Assembly (NCBI GenBank): GCA_001972305.1
Contig: BDDD01006283.1
Coordinates: 1 to 64,000 of the forward strand
Length of the DNA: 64,000 nt
Reading direction: 5' to 3'
Source: Cephalotus follicularis
Taxonomy: Eukaryota > Streptophyta > Magnoliopsida > Oxalidales > Cephalotaceae
Position 1 is the stretch's first letter, and every line of letters starts with the position of its first letter. The notes under the pieces were generated by a model. It did not search any database and was not told the origin of the DNA. It saw only the letters and a program-made list of their open reading frames with translations. The translations under genes were made by a program, and so were the position numbers. Shown here piece after piece: positions 11,411-23,922 of this stretch.

Positions 11411-11632
11411 TTTCCAAAGACATTGATGTTTTGAAGGAAAACGTTGATGTTATAGCAACAGGACACAAAGACATCGATGTCTTTTCAAAAGTCATCGATG
11501 TTTTTCATTCAAAAACTTTCAGGTCAAAAAAGTCACAAAGACATCAATGTTTATCGATGTCTTTCGCCAAAGACATCGATGTCTTTAGTTCAAAATTTAC
11601 AGGTCGATTTCTCATAAAGACATCAATGTCTT
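11411..11632. repeat. ATCGAT palindrome cluster, leader copy A
   Basis: About eight units of a palindrome whose best form is AAAGACATCGATGTCTTT (18 bases, perfect). They are separated by 10-40 unrelated bases; variants include ATTGAT and ATCAAT at the centre. The cluster lies in the untranslated leader upstream of gag copy A. The spacing is irregular, so it is not a tandem repeat. Confidence 0.85.
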
Positions 11633-11635
11633 TCT

Positions 11636-12484
11636 TCTTACAAAAGAAGCAGTGGTCACTCTTTTTTTTAAAAGAAACTTTATTTGGACCCATATTACTA
11701 GACTGACCATGTTCCTTAGTGGTTCTATGAGCAACTTTATTAGTATAAGTTTTTGACTTCTTACTTTTATGAGAATTAGAACAAACAACAGATAAAACAA
11801 CTTGACATTTTTCCTTCTTTAGCTTTTCCTCCTCAACAACGACCCTAGAAATCAAATCATTGATGGACCATGATTCATCTTGAGAGTTGTATTTGGTCTT
11901 GATGATACTAAATTCAGGAGGAAGGGTGTTCAAGGCTTGGTGAACAATGCAAGTATCCGGAAGATCAACTTTAAGTGCCTTCAGTTTGGTCTGGTAATCC
12001 ACCATACGAATAACATAGCTTTTAACCCCTCCATTACCATCATGTTTCATGTTGAAGAGTACTTGCAACAGAGACCCTATATTAGCATTTAATGAAACAC
12101 GATACCTCTCACTGATTGCAGTCATCAATTCCTTAGCAGTGCAATCAGTCGGCAGACCGCTTTTTAGGTGATCCAAGATCGACCTCCTCATGGACAGTAT
12201 GCAAATGCGATAGCTTTTCATCCATGCAGCATACACTAATTTCTCATCATCAGTGCTAGCGCAGTTAATTCCACAGGCTTATCCGTAACAAGTGAAAGAT
12301 CTACATCTACCATTTCCATAGCAAACTCTATGTCTTCCTTCCACTTCTTGAAGTTCGACCCAGTGAGGACCTCGATAGTTACCATATTGTTGTTGACAGA
12401 GAAAGTGACTGTAAAATAAACAATGAATAATATTAGCACAATGAGAGCAAATAATGTGTTACTTGAAACCGTATAAGTACACAT
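11636..12484 (-). pseudogene. Copia A gag, copy B (duplicate)
   Basis: This is a near-identical second gag. A 1-base loss near 12259 breaks the frame soon after VLTGSNFKKW, but from 12236 leftward the frame stays open through the gag core. It runs through KLKKEKCQVVLSVV and the start of the zinc knuckle (CFFCKKK), then straight into the palindrome cluster, giving the nonsense peptide DIDVFM at the duplication junction. It is therefore a fused, truncated gag without a complete knuckle or any downstream pol of its own. It lies nearer the 5' LTR than copy A. Confidence 0.85.
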
Positions 12485-13016
12485 GAAAGTCCGCCGGTAT
12501 CACCATACAAACACCTTTGGGCGAATCCATGACATGCAATTGCAAAACTTTTACATAAAAGCGGCAATGAGAATTTATCTAACCATTGATAGCCCACCAC
12601 CTTTGGGTGTATAGGTTTCCATGGCTAGTCAATTCCCAACCATATGCTCCATATGTACCATCTTGATTCCAATACAGAATCACCGCCTTTGGGAGTATGA
12701 TCATGCACAAGAATTAGAGAAACTCCACCGTCGTATTAGATAAACATGACAAATCCAACCAAGAAGGCCACTTTGGTAACTACATTTTGATTAGACCGTG
12801 AAACTATTTCATACTGGAGTATACTTTATATTACCCTCACCAAACCATAGTGTGATTTTAGAATGATGGACAGAAGGGGGTCTGAATTGTCCCTAAAATC
12901 ACAAGTCATGCCAATTACAGCGTTTAAGTATTTAAATAATTAACTGTACGCGTATGTAATATCACAATGCCGAATATATTACATTCTGTATGCGCATTTA
13001 AACAACCAAGCCTTTT

Positions 13017-13232
13017 TCCAAAGACATTGACGTTTTGAAGGAAAACGTTGATGTTATAGCAACAGGACACAAAGACATCGATGTCTTTTCAAAAGACATC
13101 GATGTTTTTCATTCAAAAAATTTCAGGTCAAAAATGTCTTTCAAAGACATCGATGACTTTCGCCAAAGATATCGATGTCTTTAGTTCAAAAGTTACAGGT
13201 CGATTTCTCATAAAGACATCAATGCCTTATGC
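13017..13232. repeat. ATCGAT palindrome cluster, leader copy B
   Basis: Same cluster as at 11411-11632, with GACATCGATGTC units at 13074-13090 and nearby and variants around GATATCGATGTC. It lies downstream of the PBS in the element's original leader, so this is the ancestral position of the array. Confidence 0.85.
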
Positions 13233-13373
13233 GCGGGGGATTTTTTTTTTTTTTTGTGATTTATGTTAAACCCTAAAGCAGCATTTTTATACAAAAACAA
13301 AGCCACACCCAAATCATGAATCATACACAATTATTTCTTTAACTTGATTAGGATTTCAATTCTAATCTAAAGT

Positions 13374-13386
13374 CACTCTGATACCA
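13374..13386 (-). other. Copia A primer binding site (tRNA-iMet)
   Basis: The minus strand reads TGGTATCAGAGTG two bases inside the 5' LTR, complementary to the 3' end of initiator methionine tRNA. It fixes the element's 5' end and orientation. Confidence 0.9.
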
Positions 13387-13388
13387 CA

Positions 13389-13875
13389 TGTAGGATAAAA
13401 TTGGATGTCTAATCAATTTATCAATCGCTAGGATTTTCTTAGGTAGAAGAGAAACACCTAAATAACAATGATAGAAATCGTACCTTGTTTAAGATCCATA
13501 ATAAGCAGCGAAAATCTGTAGTGATCCATATTAGCAAGGTACAACTCTCTTATTTCCCTAGAACACGGGCTCGATGAGGCACCGTAATACACAGAGAAGA
13601 TAGACGTCTAACTTCTCCACTACTGTATGTGTATTTTCTCTTATGTCAAGATTAGGTTTAAGAGGAGATACCTAACTATTATTTAATCCTTATTAGTAAC
13701 CTAATGGGTCCTCTCATCAAAAACCATATTAGTTTACTACAACCCACACTAGTCAGTCCATATACGACTAGATTAGAATATATATGTCCCACTTTATTAG
13801 ACTAATAGTCAGCCTGATTTTATTTAATAATAAATACCCAATTAATATAAGTCCACATCAGAAAATATTTTTGCA
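13389..13875 (-). repeat. Copia A 5' LTR
   Basis: TGTAGGATAAAATTGG to ATTTTTGCA on the plus strand, 487 bases, homologous to 5593-6043. Confidence 0.85.
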
Positions 13876-15355
13876 TTAACAAATTACAAACTCTAGAATG
13901 GTATGTACTTAGTTTTTATATATGTCACTTTGGTTGCTTTGATTTATCTCTGTGAATTTTCTTCACTATGTAGTTATTTTTTAATGCATGTCTTATTGAC
14001 ATATATTTAAGCATGTCATCAATAATTTCACAAGCATTGTGATGTTTATTGTTTATAAAATAATTTAATACATTATGATATGTCATTGGATGAATTTTTG
14101 GGAACTTACTGGCGTGGTCGATAAATTTACCAGAATACCAATGACCGGAGAAGATTGCGATTCAGTGTTACAATTTTACATAAGTACCCATAGGTTCGTT
14201 TTTCATATTTTTTTTTGTACTTTTTAAGCATATAGAATATTTTAGCTTTATTTTGTCAAGAAAATGGTATATTTGTATTTATTTTGTCAAGTCTTATAGC
14301 TTTACTTTTTGCTTCTATAATATATGTAAATGAATCGTGTCATCTTTGTGAGTTTTGAAGTTTGGGAGTTTAAGTTTTCTCTTGAAGTAATTCAGTTTGC
14401 CAAATGGAATTATTCTACGTTGTTATGTTATCTGTTGTTATGTTATCTTTGATGATAAACTGATGAATCCTTAGATTGAAGAAGAATATTTCCCTCTACA
14501 CCGGTGTTGAGGAGTTTCTTCACACATTTCGTCATTTTAAGAATTTGTAAAGAAAATATTGTAAATCTAAACGTTCAGTTTAACGTTCATTATATCTAGA
14601 TCATCATTGTAAATTTTTAAAATAATTGGATAACTATAGATAATCATTTTTGTATATTTATACAGAAAAATTTAATGATTATAAAAAAATCGTTATGAAA
14701 CTCATGTAACTGTTGAAATATCTTATATAAATATAAAAGAATAAAATATTTATAGATATTCAATTGATTTGAAAATTTACGGAGGTGATTTATATATATA
14801 AAACAATGACTTGAATTATTGTAGTTATAAAATATTAATCTAAAATGATTAAAATGGTGAAAGGTACGAAAGAGGTTTTCCACGCTAACTATTGAATGTT
14901 AGTTTAAAAATAGTTGTTATTTTAAAAATAGTTGTTGAATATAGTCTCTTCACCAATAATTAGTATTGGGTTCCTCCTTATCTAATAGGAAGTTTACGCT
15001 CTTCATTGGCTATGATGACATTTAGGAATATAAATGAACTCTTACAAAGAAATTTAATTATGAAACTTGAGTGTAACTTTTACTAGCCGTGACCTAGATT
15101 TAGTGAAAATTTGGGCCACTTGAGGTTGAAATCTAATTTTTATTATTGAGATACATACTTAACTTAGTATGAAATTTCATGGCATTAAGCCTCTTCCAAT
15201 AACATCAATATGATAAATATATACATACACATAAATTAGGGACATTGTCTTGATTTCAATTAAGCCAATCATATTTACACTTGGAGGATTAATCTTTGCA
15301 TAATTACAATTCAACAAATCATATAATAAATGAATAAAAATCATGTATGGGTCTT
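13876..15355. other. AT-rich stretch, no gene recognised
   Basis: Long AT-rich runs (especially 14560-14880) and short open frames only. I see no conserved protein block, RNA gene or LTR end here. Confidence 0.5.
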
Positions 15356-16074
15356 TGTGACACCATGAACCCTTAGGGGATCTGTGACGTCACCCAAATT
15401 CATTCAATTACTTATGTCGGGTACTAGTAAGTCTACTCTGTACAGCGAAAAATCATACAAATTAAAACTTTAACAATATGTGCGTACGCTCATTTAAAAC
15501 ACTCTTAAACATCAAACAATTCATAATCAATACATGTCATATTCATAAACATCTTACAATTCAATACTTGAAACATATCTTGCTTAAACAATAAAACATC
15601 ATCTTTTAATATTCCTTAGAAGTCCTTGACATATAACATGAAAACTCATAGTAAAACATCCTTGCATCCATGATCCATCCATCTATGCTATCATTGATTC
15701 TCGTACCCATGACCAGTGCCACTAGCTCCGGATCTGTCTGTGCCTGAACATGTAAAGATACCCCATCATGAAGGATGGGTCAGCCCAAAGGCCTCGCAGA
15801 ATCACAAACCCTATGCTGATGATATTTACAAGTATAGCAGATATCAATGCATGAACAATTGCGGTTAACGAATCCATATATAAAACTGGCTCATACCAGC
15901 TTATATATAGACCGTTAACCTAATCATGCACTCCTATCCATACATCTATCAGACAAACAAAATATTGACTAGATATATACACAGTCCTATACCAGCATAT
16001 ATAAGTAGTTAACCTAAGCATGCAATATCCATAAGTCCAACATGGCAAAAGGTCAAGGTTAAGAACATCAAGTT

Positions 16075-16475
16075 GCAACGGTACCGTTAGGAACTCAACC
16101 AGAACTAGTTGTCAATAAGTAGTACCGATAGGAGCTCAACTAGTTACAAAACCATACAAATTATACTATAGCATACCATCACACCGTCCATCAATGTGAG
16201 TCTAGAATTCCCACCCAGAGGTGGCATGTGCTCGAGTATAGACATCTAGTGCTTACTGGTAATACTGTTAGGAGCTCACTAGACCCAGTTGCCTATTGAT
16301 AGTACCACTAGGAGCTCAATTGGTCACAAAGTCCATCTATCCGTACATGAGTATAAACCCTCCCTGAAGATGGCATATAACACTAAGGTTATACCTCTAG
16401 TCGCCTGTAGGTAGTACCGATAAGAGCTCGACTATAATTTAATTGCCTATTGGTAGTATCGCTGGGAGCTCAACT
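16075..16475. repeat. Degenerate repeats with GTACCGATAGGAGCTCAAC core
   Basis: About six spaced copies of a block related to TAGTACCGATAGGAGCTCAA occur in the 3' half of the LTR. The plus-strand relative at 21190-21400 has counterparts with CTCCTATCGG and CTACCGATAGG, so the repeats belong to the family. Confidence 0.7.
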
Positions 16476-16732
16476 AAACATGTTCCATATGTAACTTCTA
16501 GCGAAGGGAGTAGTTGACTGAAAGCTGACGCCTAACGTACCTTACTAGGAGTTACTGTTCACTCTACGGTGAACACATCTATAGACTCTCCTTACCATTT
16601 TACCCTTACCATGTTACCTTTAAAACCTGGGAAGAAACCCAGTCTACACCTTACATGAGTCTAGAAAAGGACCCGTGAGAAAAATAGTTGAAAAACATGC
16701 TTTGAAAACTTTTGCGAAAAAAATATCTGCCA

Positions 16733-16972
16733 AAACGCGAAGCCTTGATCTTAAGCGGCGACGCTTAGTGCTTAAACGTCGCCAGTTAAGCCTCAAGCAT
16801 CCGCGCTTTGGTATAGTGCTGTGAGAAATTTAGAAAGCTAGACTAAACGACAATGTTTAAGGACTAAGCGTCGTCACTTAGGCTAAGCACTACCGGAAAG
16901 GCAAAGCGCCATCAGTTTAGAAAACGATCCCTTTTAAAACCCGATCTAAGCGTTAACGCTTACATGGAAACC
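16733..16972. repeat. AAGCGTCGCCGCTT-type palindrome cluster in LTR G1
   Basis: Imperfect palindromes such as CTTAAGCGGCGACGCTTAG, CTAAGCGTCGTCACTTAG and AAGCGTTAACGCTT are spaced by 10-50 bases. They lie downstream of the LTR TATA box on the minus strand. Confidence 0.75.
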
Positions 16973-17422
16973 ATCGGCATTTAGTCTCACAGAACTTAGG
17001 GATTACGTTTAAACTTGGAAAATCCAAATCTTTCCTTTAAATAAGTTCAATACAAGTCCTATTCACCATTTTCACGACATTAAAACAAGTTTCAATCCAT
17101 TAAATCCATCCATTTCCAATTCATGTCTAAAACCCCCAATTAACCTTAGAAACCCTAACATCCAATTCATTTCAGTCCATCCAATTAATTCATATATGTG
17201 CATAAATGTGTAAATCATAGCATGTTTAGGTAGAGAAGGTTTCTACCAAAGATTGGAGCTTGATCTTGGGCTCTAAGGTCAGAAATCGGAGAAAGAACTC
17301 AAGTTCTTAGCGTATGGAGCTCCAATCTTGTGTCAATCAAGTCTTCTATCAATCTATAACCCTGTCCCTTTGATTCTCCATGCTAATAAGTGGTTTTGGG
17401 TGAGTTTAGAGAGAGTTTGGTG

Positions 17423-17424
<2 letters not shown>

Positions 17425-17464
<40 letters not shown>
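17425..17464. repeat. (GA)n microsatellite
   Basis: An uninterrupted GA run of about 19 repeats just downstream (minus strand) of the LTR TATA box. It reads as CT in the transcript leader, similar to CT tracts near the start site in the other LTRs here. Confidence 0.95.
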
Positions 17465-17468
<4 letters not shown>

Positions 17469-17714
17469 GAGAGAGAAGAGAGAAGGGGAAATGAGTCAAA
17501 ATGTATTTAAGGGCTCTATTTATAGTTTTCTTGCTAATTTTACCCCAATGCATAATAAATACCATAAATAGGCATGCAATCCATCCATATGAGTATTGAA
17601 ATTCTCTCATGCTACACATATCCATATGCACAATCATTTTCATAAAATTCGTAATTATTATGCCACGTAATGCAAAATATGTTAAAGCGAGTAGGGGTTG
17701 TTTTGGGGCGTTAC

Positions 17715-18639
17715 AGTCTATACGCGACTTCTTCCTATAGATAAAAAAATTAATAACATCCAGATCATTTAGGAACTAATCAAAAGAAACCCATTATACC
17801 AAATCACTTATTTAATAAAAAATAACAAAAAAAAAAATCTCAAATCGTCAACATTGATCAAAATTAATGTCTAAGAAGAAAAATAGATTACATAACTACA
17901 TAAATTATGAAGATTTAAACTCTCGATAATTTGATTCAAATAGAAGTCACCTTTTGAAAGTCAAATAGAAGTTAAAAAAAAGATTAAATACCGACATAAA
18001 TTATATCTGATAAGTTGATTTAAGTAGAAATCACCTTTTGGTTTTGAAATCCAGAACCACACATAGGAAAATCCACATTTCACGCTAACTATTCAAAATC
18101 CAAAACAACGCTTGGCATAAATTAAGAAAAAAGAAAAAAAGAACCAACGAAACCAATGCTCAATCAATGACTTCATTGATTGAAAGTCTATGGTTTTGCT
18201 TTGTTTTGTGACTTCTTTTTCGACTTATGTAGAACTGTGATGCTTGACAATTTGTATAGATTGTTATTTATAATGGCCTCCTTATTATTATTTTGTATAT
18301 ATAATTAGATGAACATGATAGTATTGTTGCTTTTGATTGTAATGTTATGCACTTTAATTGTTCATAATCTAAATACGAGTCTCGAGTTATAAATCTTAGA
18401 TTCACGTTCACGATTCATTCAATAGGGGTGAATCGTGAATTGTGCAAATCAGATAGTTTTCACACACGTGCTTCCACAGTAGGATGTATCATTATTTTGG
18501 ATACATTGTTCCTTGAGAAAATTTTGATTACACTTCCAACAATTGTTCCTTAGGTACATAATTAAACTGATCAATTCTTCCACCAAATTATTATGAGACG
18601 AAAAAGATGGTGAAAGTACTCAGTTTTGACTGCCAAAAA
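17715..18639. other. No gene recognised before the CACTA relic
   Basis: AT-rich DNA. It may be the decayed upstream part of the CACTA element, but no terminal inverted repeat or conserved block is visible. Confidence 0.4.
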
Positions 18640-20104
18640 ATCCATTCATGCCCGAATGATTGTGTTATGTACTGAGGGGAGCATGTGATAGCAACGAGTT
18701 GTCCCACCTGTGGGCCATCTAAGTTTAAGCCAAATATATCTGAGGGGAAGAGCAAAGCAATTCCTCAGAAGGTGTTGAGGTTATTCCCCTGATGCCTTGG
18801 CTGCAAAGGATGTATATGTGCAGGAAGATTGCTCCACACATGACTTGGCACAATGGAAAGGGAGATTATGCTTCGGATGTTTTGAAGCACCCGTTTAATG
18901 CTAAAGCGTGGAAGAATTTTGATGTCACGCACACTTCATTTACTTCGGAGGTTAGGAATGTTTGATTTGGCTTTTCTTCTGATGGCTTCAACCCCTTTGG
19001 TTAGTCTGGCAGTTCTCACTCAACATGGTTAGTGATTGTTATGCCATACAACTTGCCTCATTGGATGTGTATGAAGAGATAATTTATGTTTTGTCGTTGA
19101 TCATACTTGGACCTAAAAGTCCTGGACAGAATGATGTTTACCTCCAACCATTGACTGAGGAATTGAAATCTTTGTGGGTCGATGACATTGTAACTTAGGA
19201 TAGTTCAAAGAAGGAAAATTTCAATATAGGGGCCACTTTAATGTGGACTATCAGCAATTTCCTACATACGGTATGTTATTAGGGTGGAGCACTCATGGAA
19301 AGATGGTGTGTCCTTATTGCATGGATGTTGACCTAAAGATAGTAAGAAAGAGACTAGGTGGGGTTTTCATCATCAATTCTTGCCTATGGCTCACCCATTT
19401 CGCTCCCAACGTGCACCATTTAACAAAGAAGTTGAGAATTTGAGTGCTTCACTGCATCGTTCAGGAGGAAATAGATAATTGTGTTATAGGGCTAAAAGAT
19501 CTTTGTTTTGGTAACACATCCACTCGCAGAGATGATGATTACTTGGTTTATCATAAGTGGACAAAACGGAGTATATTTTTTGATCTCTCTTACTGAAGTA
19601 GTAATCTCATACGTCACAATCTAGATGTGATGCACATAAAGAAGAATTTTCATGATAACTTGGTGGGAACCATTATGGACTTGCCTGATAAATCAAAAGA
19701 CACGGTTAATGCAAGAAAGGATTTGAAAGTGTTAAAGATACGGAGGGAGCTATGGCCTCAGGTGGCTTCGAATAAGAAACCTTTGGCACATTTCACGTTA
19801 AGCAAAGATGATATTTAGAATGTGTTAAATGGATAAAGCAGATAAAGTTTCCAGATGGGTATGCATATAACATTTCTCATTGTGTGAATGTGAATAAGGG
19901 GAAATTGCACAGACTCAAGAGCCATGATTGTCACAGTATCTTACAACGCATTGTCCCGATGTTTTTCGTTATTTACTGCCTACGCAAGTATATGATCCTG
20001 TTGAGGATTTCAGCCAATTCTTCCAGGATATCTATGCTATTACCTTGCATGTAACCGATTTGGAGAACCTTGTGTAATGCCTTGAAGCCTTTATGCTTGA
20101 ACAT
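18640..20104 (+). pseudogene. CACTA (En/Spm) TNP2 transposase relic
   Basis: Successive blocks on the plus strand match the tnp2 transposase family (PF02992): SCPNDCVMY, SCPTCGPSKFK, VLRLFP, WKNFDVTHTSFTSEVRNV, SSDGFNPF, MPYNLPHWMCMK, then FPTYGMLLGWSTHGKMVCPYC (19243 on). Later come MHIKKNFHDNLVGTIMDLPDKSKD (from 19630) and KLHRLKSHDCHSILQRIVP. They are spread over three frames with many stops. TNP2 proteins cut and rejoin CACTA elements; this copy cannot. Neither CACTA end nor a TnpA-like gene is visible. The relic is cut on the right by an LTR fragment. Confidence 0.85.
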
Positions 20105-21443
20105 ATATTGCATTTCATGGCACGGTATATGGATATTATGGATGATGTTAATGCATATAGATATGGATGGTATGGGGGTATTTCCAATACCCATATGGTA
20201 TGATGGCATGTCTGTTTAAGGTATTTGATATGCATGGGGGAAGATATGAAGGAAGAGCTTATAAATAGTGTCCTAAACACATTTCACTCTCATTTTCTCT
20301 CTTCTCTATTTCTCTCTCTCGTTTTTGTCTCTGGCCCTCTCTTAAAAACACTCAAAACATCACCAAAATACAGATTTAATATGGAAATCATAGGGGATGG
20401 GTATATGACTGATCATAGACTTGATTGACACAAGATTGAAGCTCCACAGACAAAGAACTTAAGTTCTTTCTCACTTTCTCAACCTAGAGGCGAAGAACAA
20501 GCTTCAATCTTTGGTAGAAACATTCTCTACCTAAATATGCTATGATTTACACATATATGCACATGTATATATATTTTTTATGGTCTGAATTGATTGAATA
20601 TAGAAGTTAGAGTTTATAGAGGGATTTGGGGTTTTAACCTAAAATTGATAAATGACGGATTTAAGGAAATGAAAACGGTTTTAATGGCATAGAAACGGAT
20701 TATAAGACTTGTATTGAATTGGAAATTGAAAGATTTAAAGAAAGGAATTGATTTTGCAAAGTTTTGAAATAGGAACCCTAGGTTCTAACGTGCTAAGCAA
20801 CGACGCCTAGCCCGTAAGCATCGCCACTTAGGCTTTGTTTGAAAGGGTAATCGTTTTACAAACTGCTGACGCTTAGCCCCTATAAGCATTGCCACTTAGT
20901 CCAATTGCAAAATGTTCGAAACCTACTGCCTTGCCTAACCGATGACACTTGACCTAACTGTTGATGCTTAAGCGCTAAGTGTCGAAGCTTAGATTCAAAG
21001 CTTCGCCGCTTAAAGCCTGAAGTTTCACAAATGTTTTCAAAGCATATTTTCAAAATGATTTTTTTTAGGGACCTCTCCTAGGCTCGTGATACGGTTATGG
21101 ATGGGTTTCTTCCTAGGTTTTAAAGATAACATTGTAAGGGAAAATGTAAGGTAGAGTCTATAGAGTTTTCATGGTACGTGATTGGTTAGCTTCTATTGGT
21201 ACACAAATAGGCAACCAATACTAGTCGACCTCCTATAGGTCTACCAATAGGAGACTAGATGTCTAATCCTTGAGTTTGTGCCACCTTAGGGGGAGAATTA
21301 CACACATGTATGGATAGGGTATGGATGTCGTGACTGATTGAACTCCTATCGGCCCACCGGTAGGCAACTGGGTTTAGTGAGTTCCTATCGATCTACCGAT
21401 GGGCATCAGATGACTAGGCCTAGAGCTTGTGCCACCTTCCGAG
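20105..21443 (+). mobile_element. LTR G1-family fragment, plus strand
   Basis: It matches the reverse complement of about 16215-17640 of the solo G1 LTR, including a TATA box (TTATAAATAGTG, 20259-20270), the CTTAAGTTCTT block and the CCGATAGG repeats. It breaks at 21443, where copia I begins; the remainder is expected on the far side of the nest. The left boundary against the CACTA relic is approximate. Confidence 0.7.
20787..21015. repeat. CGTCGCCGCTT-type palindrome cluster in G1 fragment
   Basis: Units include CTAAGCAACGACGCCTAG, CTGCTGACGCTTAG, CTTAAGCGCTAAGTGTCGAAGCTTAG and TTCGCCGCTTAAAG. They are the plus-strand equivalent of 16733-16972 but strongly diverged, so the cluster has been kept as a feature while individual units drifted. 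Confidence 0.7.
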
Positions 21444-22789
21444 TGTTAAATTAGGGTGTCCCTACAATCCACAAGGTAGATGCAAGCATATATTTGTGAC
21501 ATATGATACACTCCTTAATCATACATTATGAATTCCATTCATGTTGAACGTGCATGTTCTATTATAGATTGGCATCTTGCTATATGTATTATCCCAAACC
21601 GTTGAATCAGATTGGTTGATCACCATGTCAACTGAATACACATATAGTGCCCTGTCGGAAAAAGGGTTGATCTCGTGCCTGGGAAGTTATGAGAATGAGA
21701 TCCTTACTCCCTTCTGACAAATGTTCCAAGTCATAGGTTCACTCTCATAAGGGCAATTGATGAACCGCAAAGACTTGTTGTATTTTGCTTACTCCCGATG
21801 TGAAGGGAGGATGGATCATCTCGTTGCCATTTGGGTTTACCCTAAATCTGATGTGGGTGCGTGCTGATAGCATGACACGGAACTGACCCAACATATGATA
21901 CCTATTTGGATAATCAATACCTTTGTCAATAGGGTTCCTATTGTTTCAGTAGTGTTTAGTCAAAGGTGACTAGTGGGTACTTTAAGACTCGCGTTGTATC
22001 CTTAGACTTGAGCAACTGCATGCGTTGTGTGGTAATTGCATGGCTTTGGTTTCTGCCTTCCCCAGCACTAGCCACGTGTTGGCAAAAGGTTGTCTCTGGG
22101 TCTTGTAGAAGCTACATTGAGATGTATGGGCAGGCTTTCAATAGAGAATCATCACACTTGTATTGATGGTGATCAGCTCTATAATATCTATGATGATTAA
22201 GACTTGAGGTCCTGGCCAGGCACTTAAAGAGATTGAAACGAGGTTTCATTGGGAGTCTCTCGAGAGTCTTAATATGTTCATGGATTTATAGTTATCGTGG
22301 CTTTACCTAGGGTTGACAGTATTCCAAACCCTAGACTACAATCGGAGCTAAGCATGATGAGGGATATGCGACACATAAGCCGAAGACAATGATTGTAACA
22401 ACCCCGATTCGGAACCGGGATCACTCCCGAATCGGGATATGTGTGTCACACAAAACTGAACTAAAACATATCAAGATCTTAATCTTAATCATCAACAATA
22501 CGTGGTGGTTCTAAAAATCTGAAAACATGTATAATCATGGAATATAAACTGAATCTGAAACATAATTTGAAAACTTTGTCATAAACCAAAAATCACAATA
22601 CTGTTTAGATAATTGGCCTATACACGACCATAACACTACTAAAAAAATAACCAGATCAAACTCCTAGATGATCCTCTGACATAGGGTAACTCTCTCATCA
22701 CACTTGCACATGCTGTCCCTGAAAACCTGCCGCATGGAAAACAAAAATGCGGCTGAGCAAACCTTAGTACAGATATAGAGTCATAAAGC

Positions 22790-23180
22790 AGTTTACGAAT
22801 AGTTTATGAAACAAATCAATTACGAAACAACATAAATACAAATCAAAACAGATACAAATCAAAACAGAACGGTTTACGAAATAAAACAGAACAGTTACGA
22901 ATCATAACAGATCGGTTACGAATCACAACAGAACGAAACAAAACTGTATCCGAAACAAAGCAGTTTACCAAAACGAAACAGTATCAGAAATAAAAATATA
23001 TCATACTAAATACAGTGTCTGAAACAAACACGATACGATACAAAACATTTCACGAAACGAAACACTCTACGAAACAGAATAGAACAATTTACGGAACAAA
23101 AGAAAGCAGTTTCTGAACAGTACGAAACAAACAGATTACGGAACAAAACAAGCAGTAAACGATAAACGATAATTTGAAAG
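22790..23180. repeat. Degenerate ACGAAACARAACAG-type repeat field
   Basis: Around 20 loose copies of blocks such as GTTTACGAAACAAAACAG and GGTTACGAATCA, about 20-25 bases each. Present only in the left LTR; absent from the shortened right LTR. Confidence 0.7.
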
Positions 23181-23922
23181 CAGTAAGATTTCAAGGTTAA
23201 CTCAAAACAGAAATCTTAAGCAATATATCAGTTTAAAAATTCTTTGAAATCACATATGAACTTTCATAAAAATCAAATCCATAACTTTCAAAACGTATGA
23301 CAAATCTTTCAAAACATAAGTTCCATACTAAGCCATATAACATATCACATATCAGATCACACATCTGATAACATATATCAAGGGAGTAGCTAATTCCACA
23401 TGCCCACTAGAATTGAAGCGTACGACACTACACAGTCAATTCTCACATAACACATATCCGATCACACCTCGGATCACACCTCAGATCACATAAACTAGAA
23501 TCGATTCATACGCCTCTATCATATATAGCGGATCCACAAATCCACCTCATGGGATTTATTCATACACTCAGAGACGCCGTAGTCTAATCACACTACTACA
23601 GAAGTGTCACGTCCCCGTGCCAGGCCTACGACGTGCCTATGGTACGCCCCATAGGTGGGTACAATACTCAGTATTTATTTCAAAATATTGATTTATCAAA
23701 ATCAATTTAAAATCACATAACATATGTTTTCACATAACATATTCGAAAACCGCTAACAAAGGTATCATAACATATCGTATCATAACATATCGTATCATTT
23801 CATATCGTATGGATAAAGTAGGAATCATAAACCAACTTTAAATTCGAAACGTATCAAAATCATAAAACATCATCGATTTGATAAACGAAGAAACATTGCA
23901 AAACTATTTTCAGTTCAAAACA

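Larger units (their letters stand above)
10030..13233 (-). repeat. Tandem duplication of leader plus gag (2 x about 1.6 kb)
   Basis: Segment 10030-11632 is repeated as 11634-13233 at about 1600-base spacing with high identity. Each copy holds the first part of the zinc knuckle, gag, and the leader with the ATCGAT array. The junction near 11632 joins the last palindromic unit of one array directly to the zinc-knuckle coding sequence of the next copy (shared TTTCT). Copies differ by small indels: copy A is frameshifted late, copy B early. Confidence 0.9.
5593..13875 (-). mobile_element. Copia A: Ty1/copia element, minus strand
   Basis: An 8.3-kb element, from right to left: 5' LTR (13389-13875), iMet PBS, leader, gag copy B, second leader, gag copy A, zinc knuckle/protease, integrase, RT, RNase H, PPT, 3' LTR (5593-6043). 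The order protease-integrase-RT-RNase H is diagnostic of Ty1/copia. All coding parts carry frameshifts or stops. The 5-base flanks (GTAAA and TTAAC) match at only three positions, so the target duplication is decayed or the ends are slightly off. The clade needs an RT phylogeny. Confidence 0.9.
15356..17714 (-). mobile_element. Solo LTR G1 (gypsy-type), minus strand
   Basis: 2359 bases from TGTGACACCATG to GGGGCGTTACA, flanked by GTCTT and GTCTA, a target duplication with one mismatch. The TGTRACACC...GYTACA termini and length suit a Tekay/Del-like Ty3/gypsy LTR, but no coding part is present to prove it. On the minus strand a TATA box (CTATAAATAGAG, 17514-17525) is followed by a GA/CT microsatellite. 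A fragment of the same family lies inverted at 20105-21443. Confidence 0.75.

Noticed and set aside
22780..23194. Phe/Cys/Ser-rich minus-strand frames as a membrane protein
   Set aside because: Low-complexity repeat field within an LTR, missing from the partner LTR.
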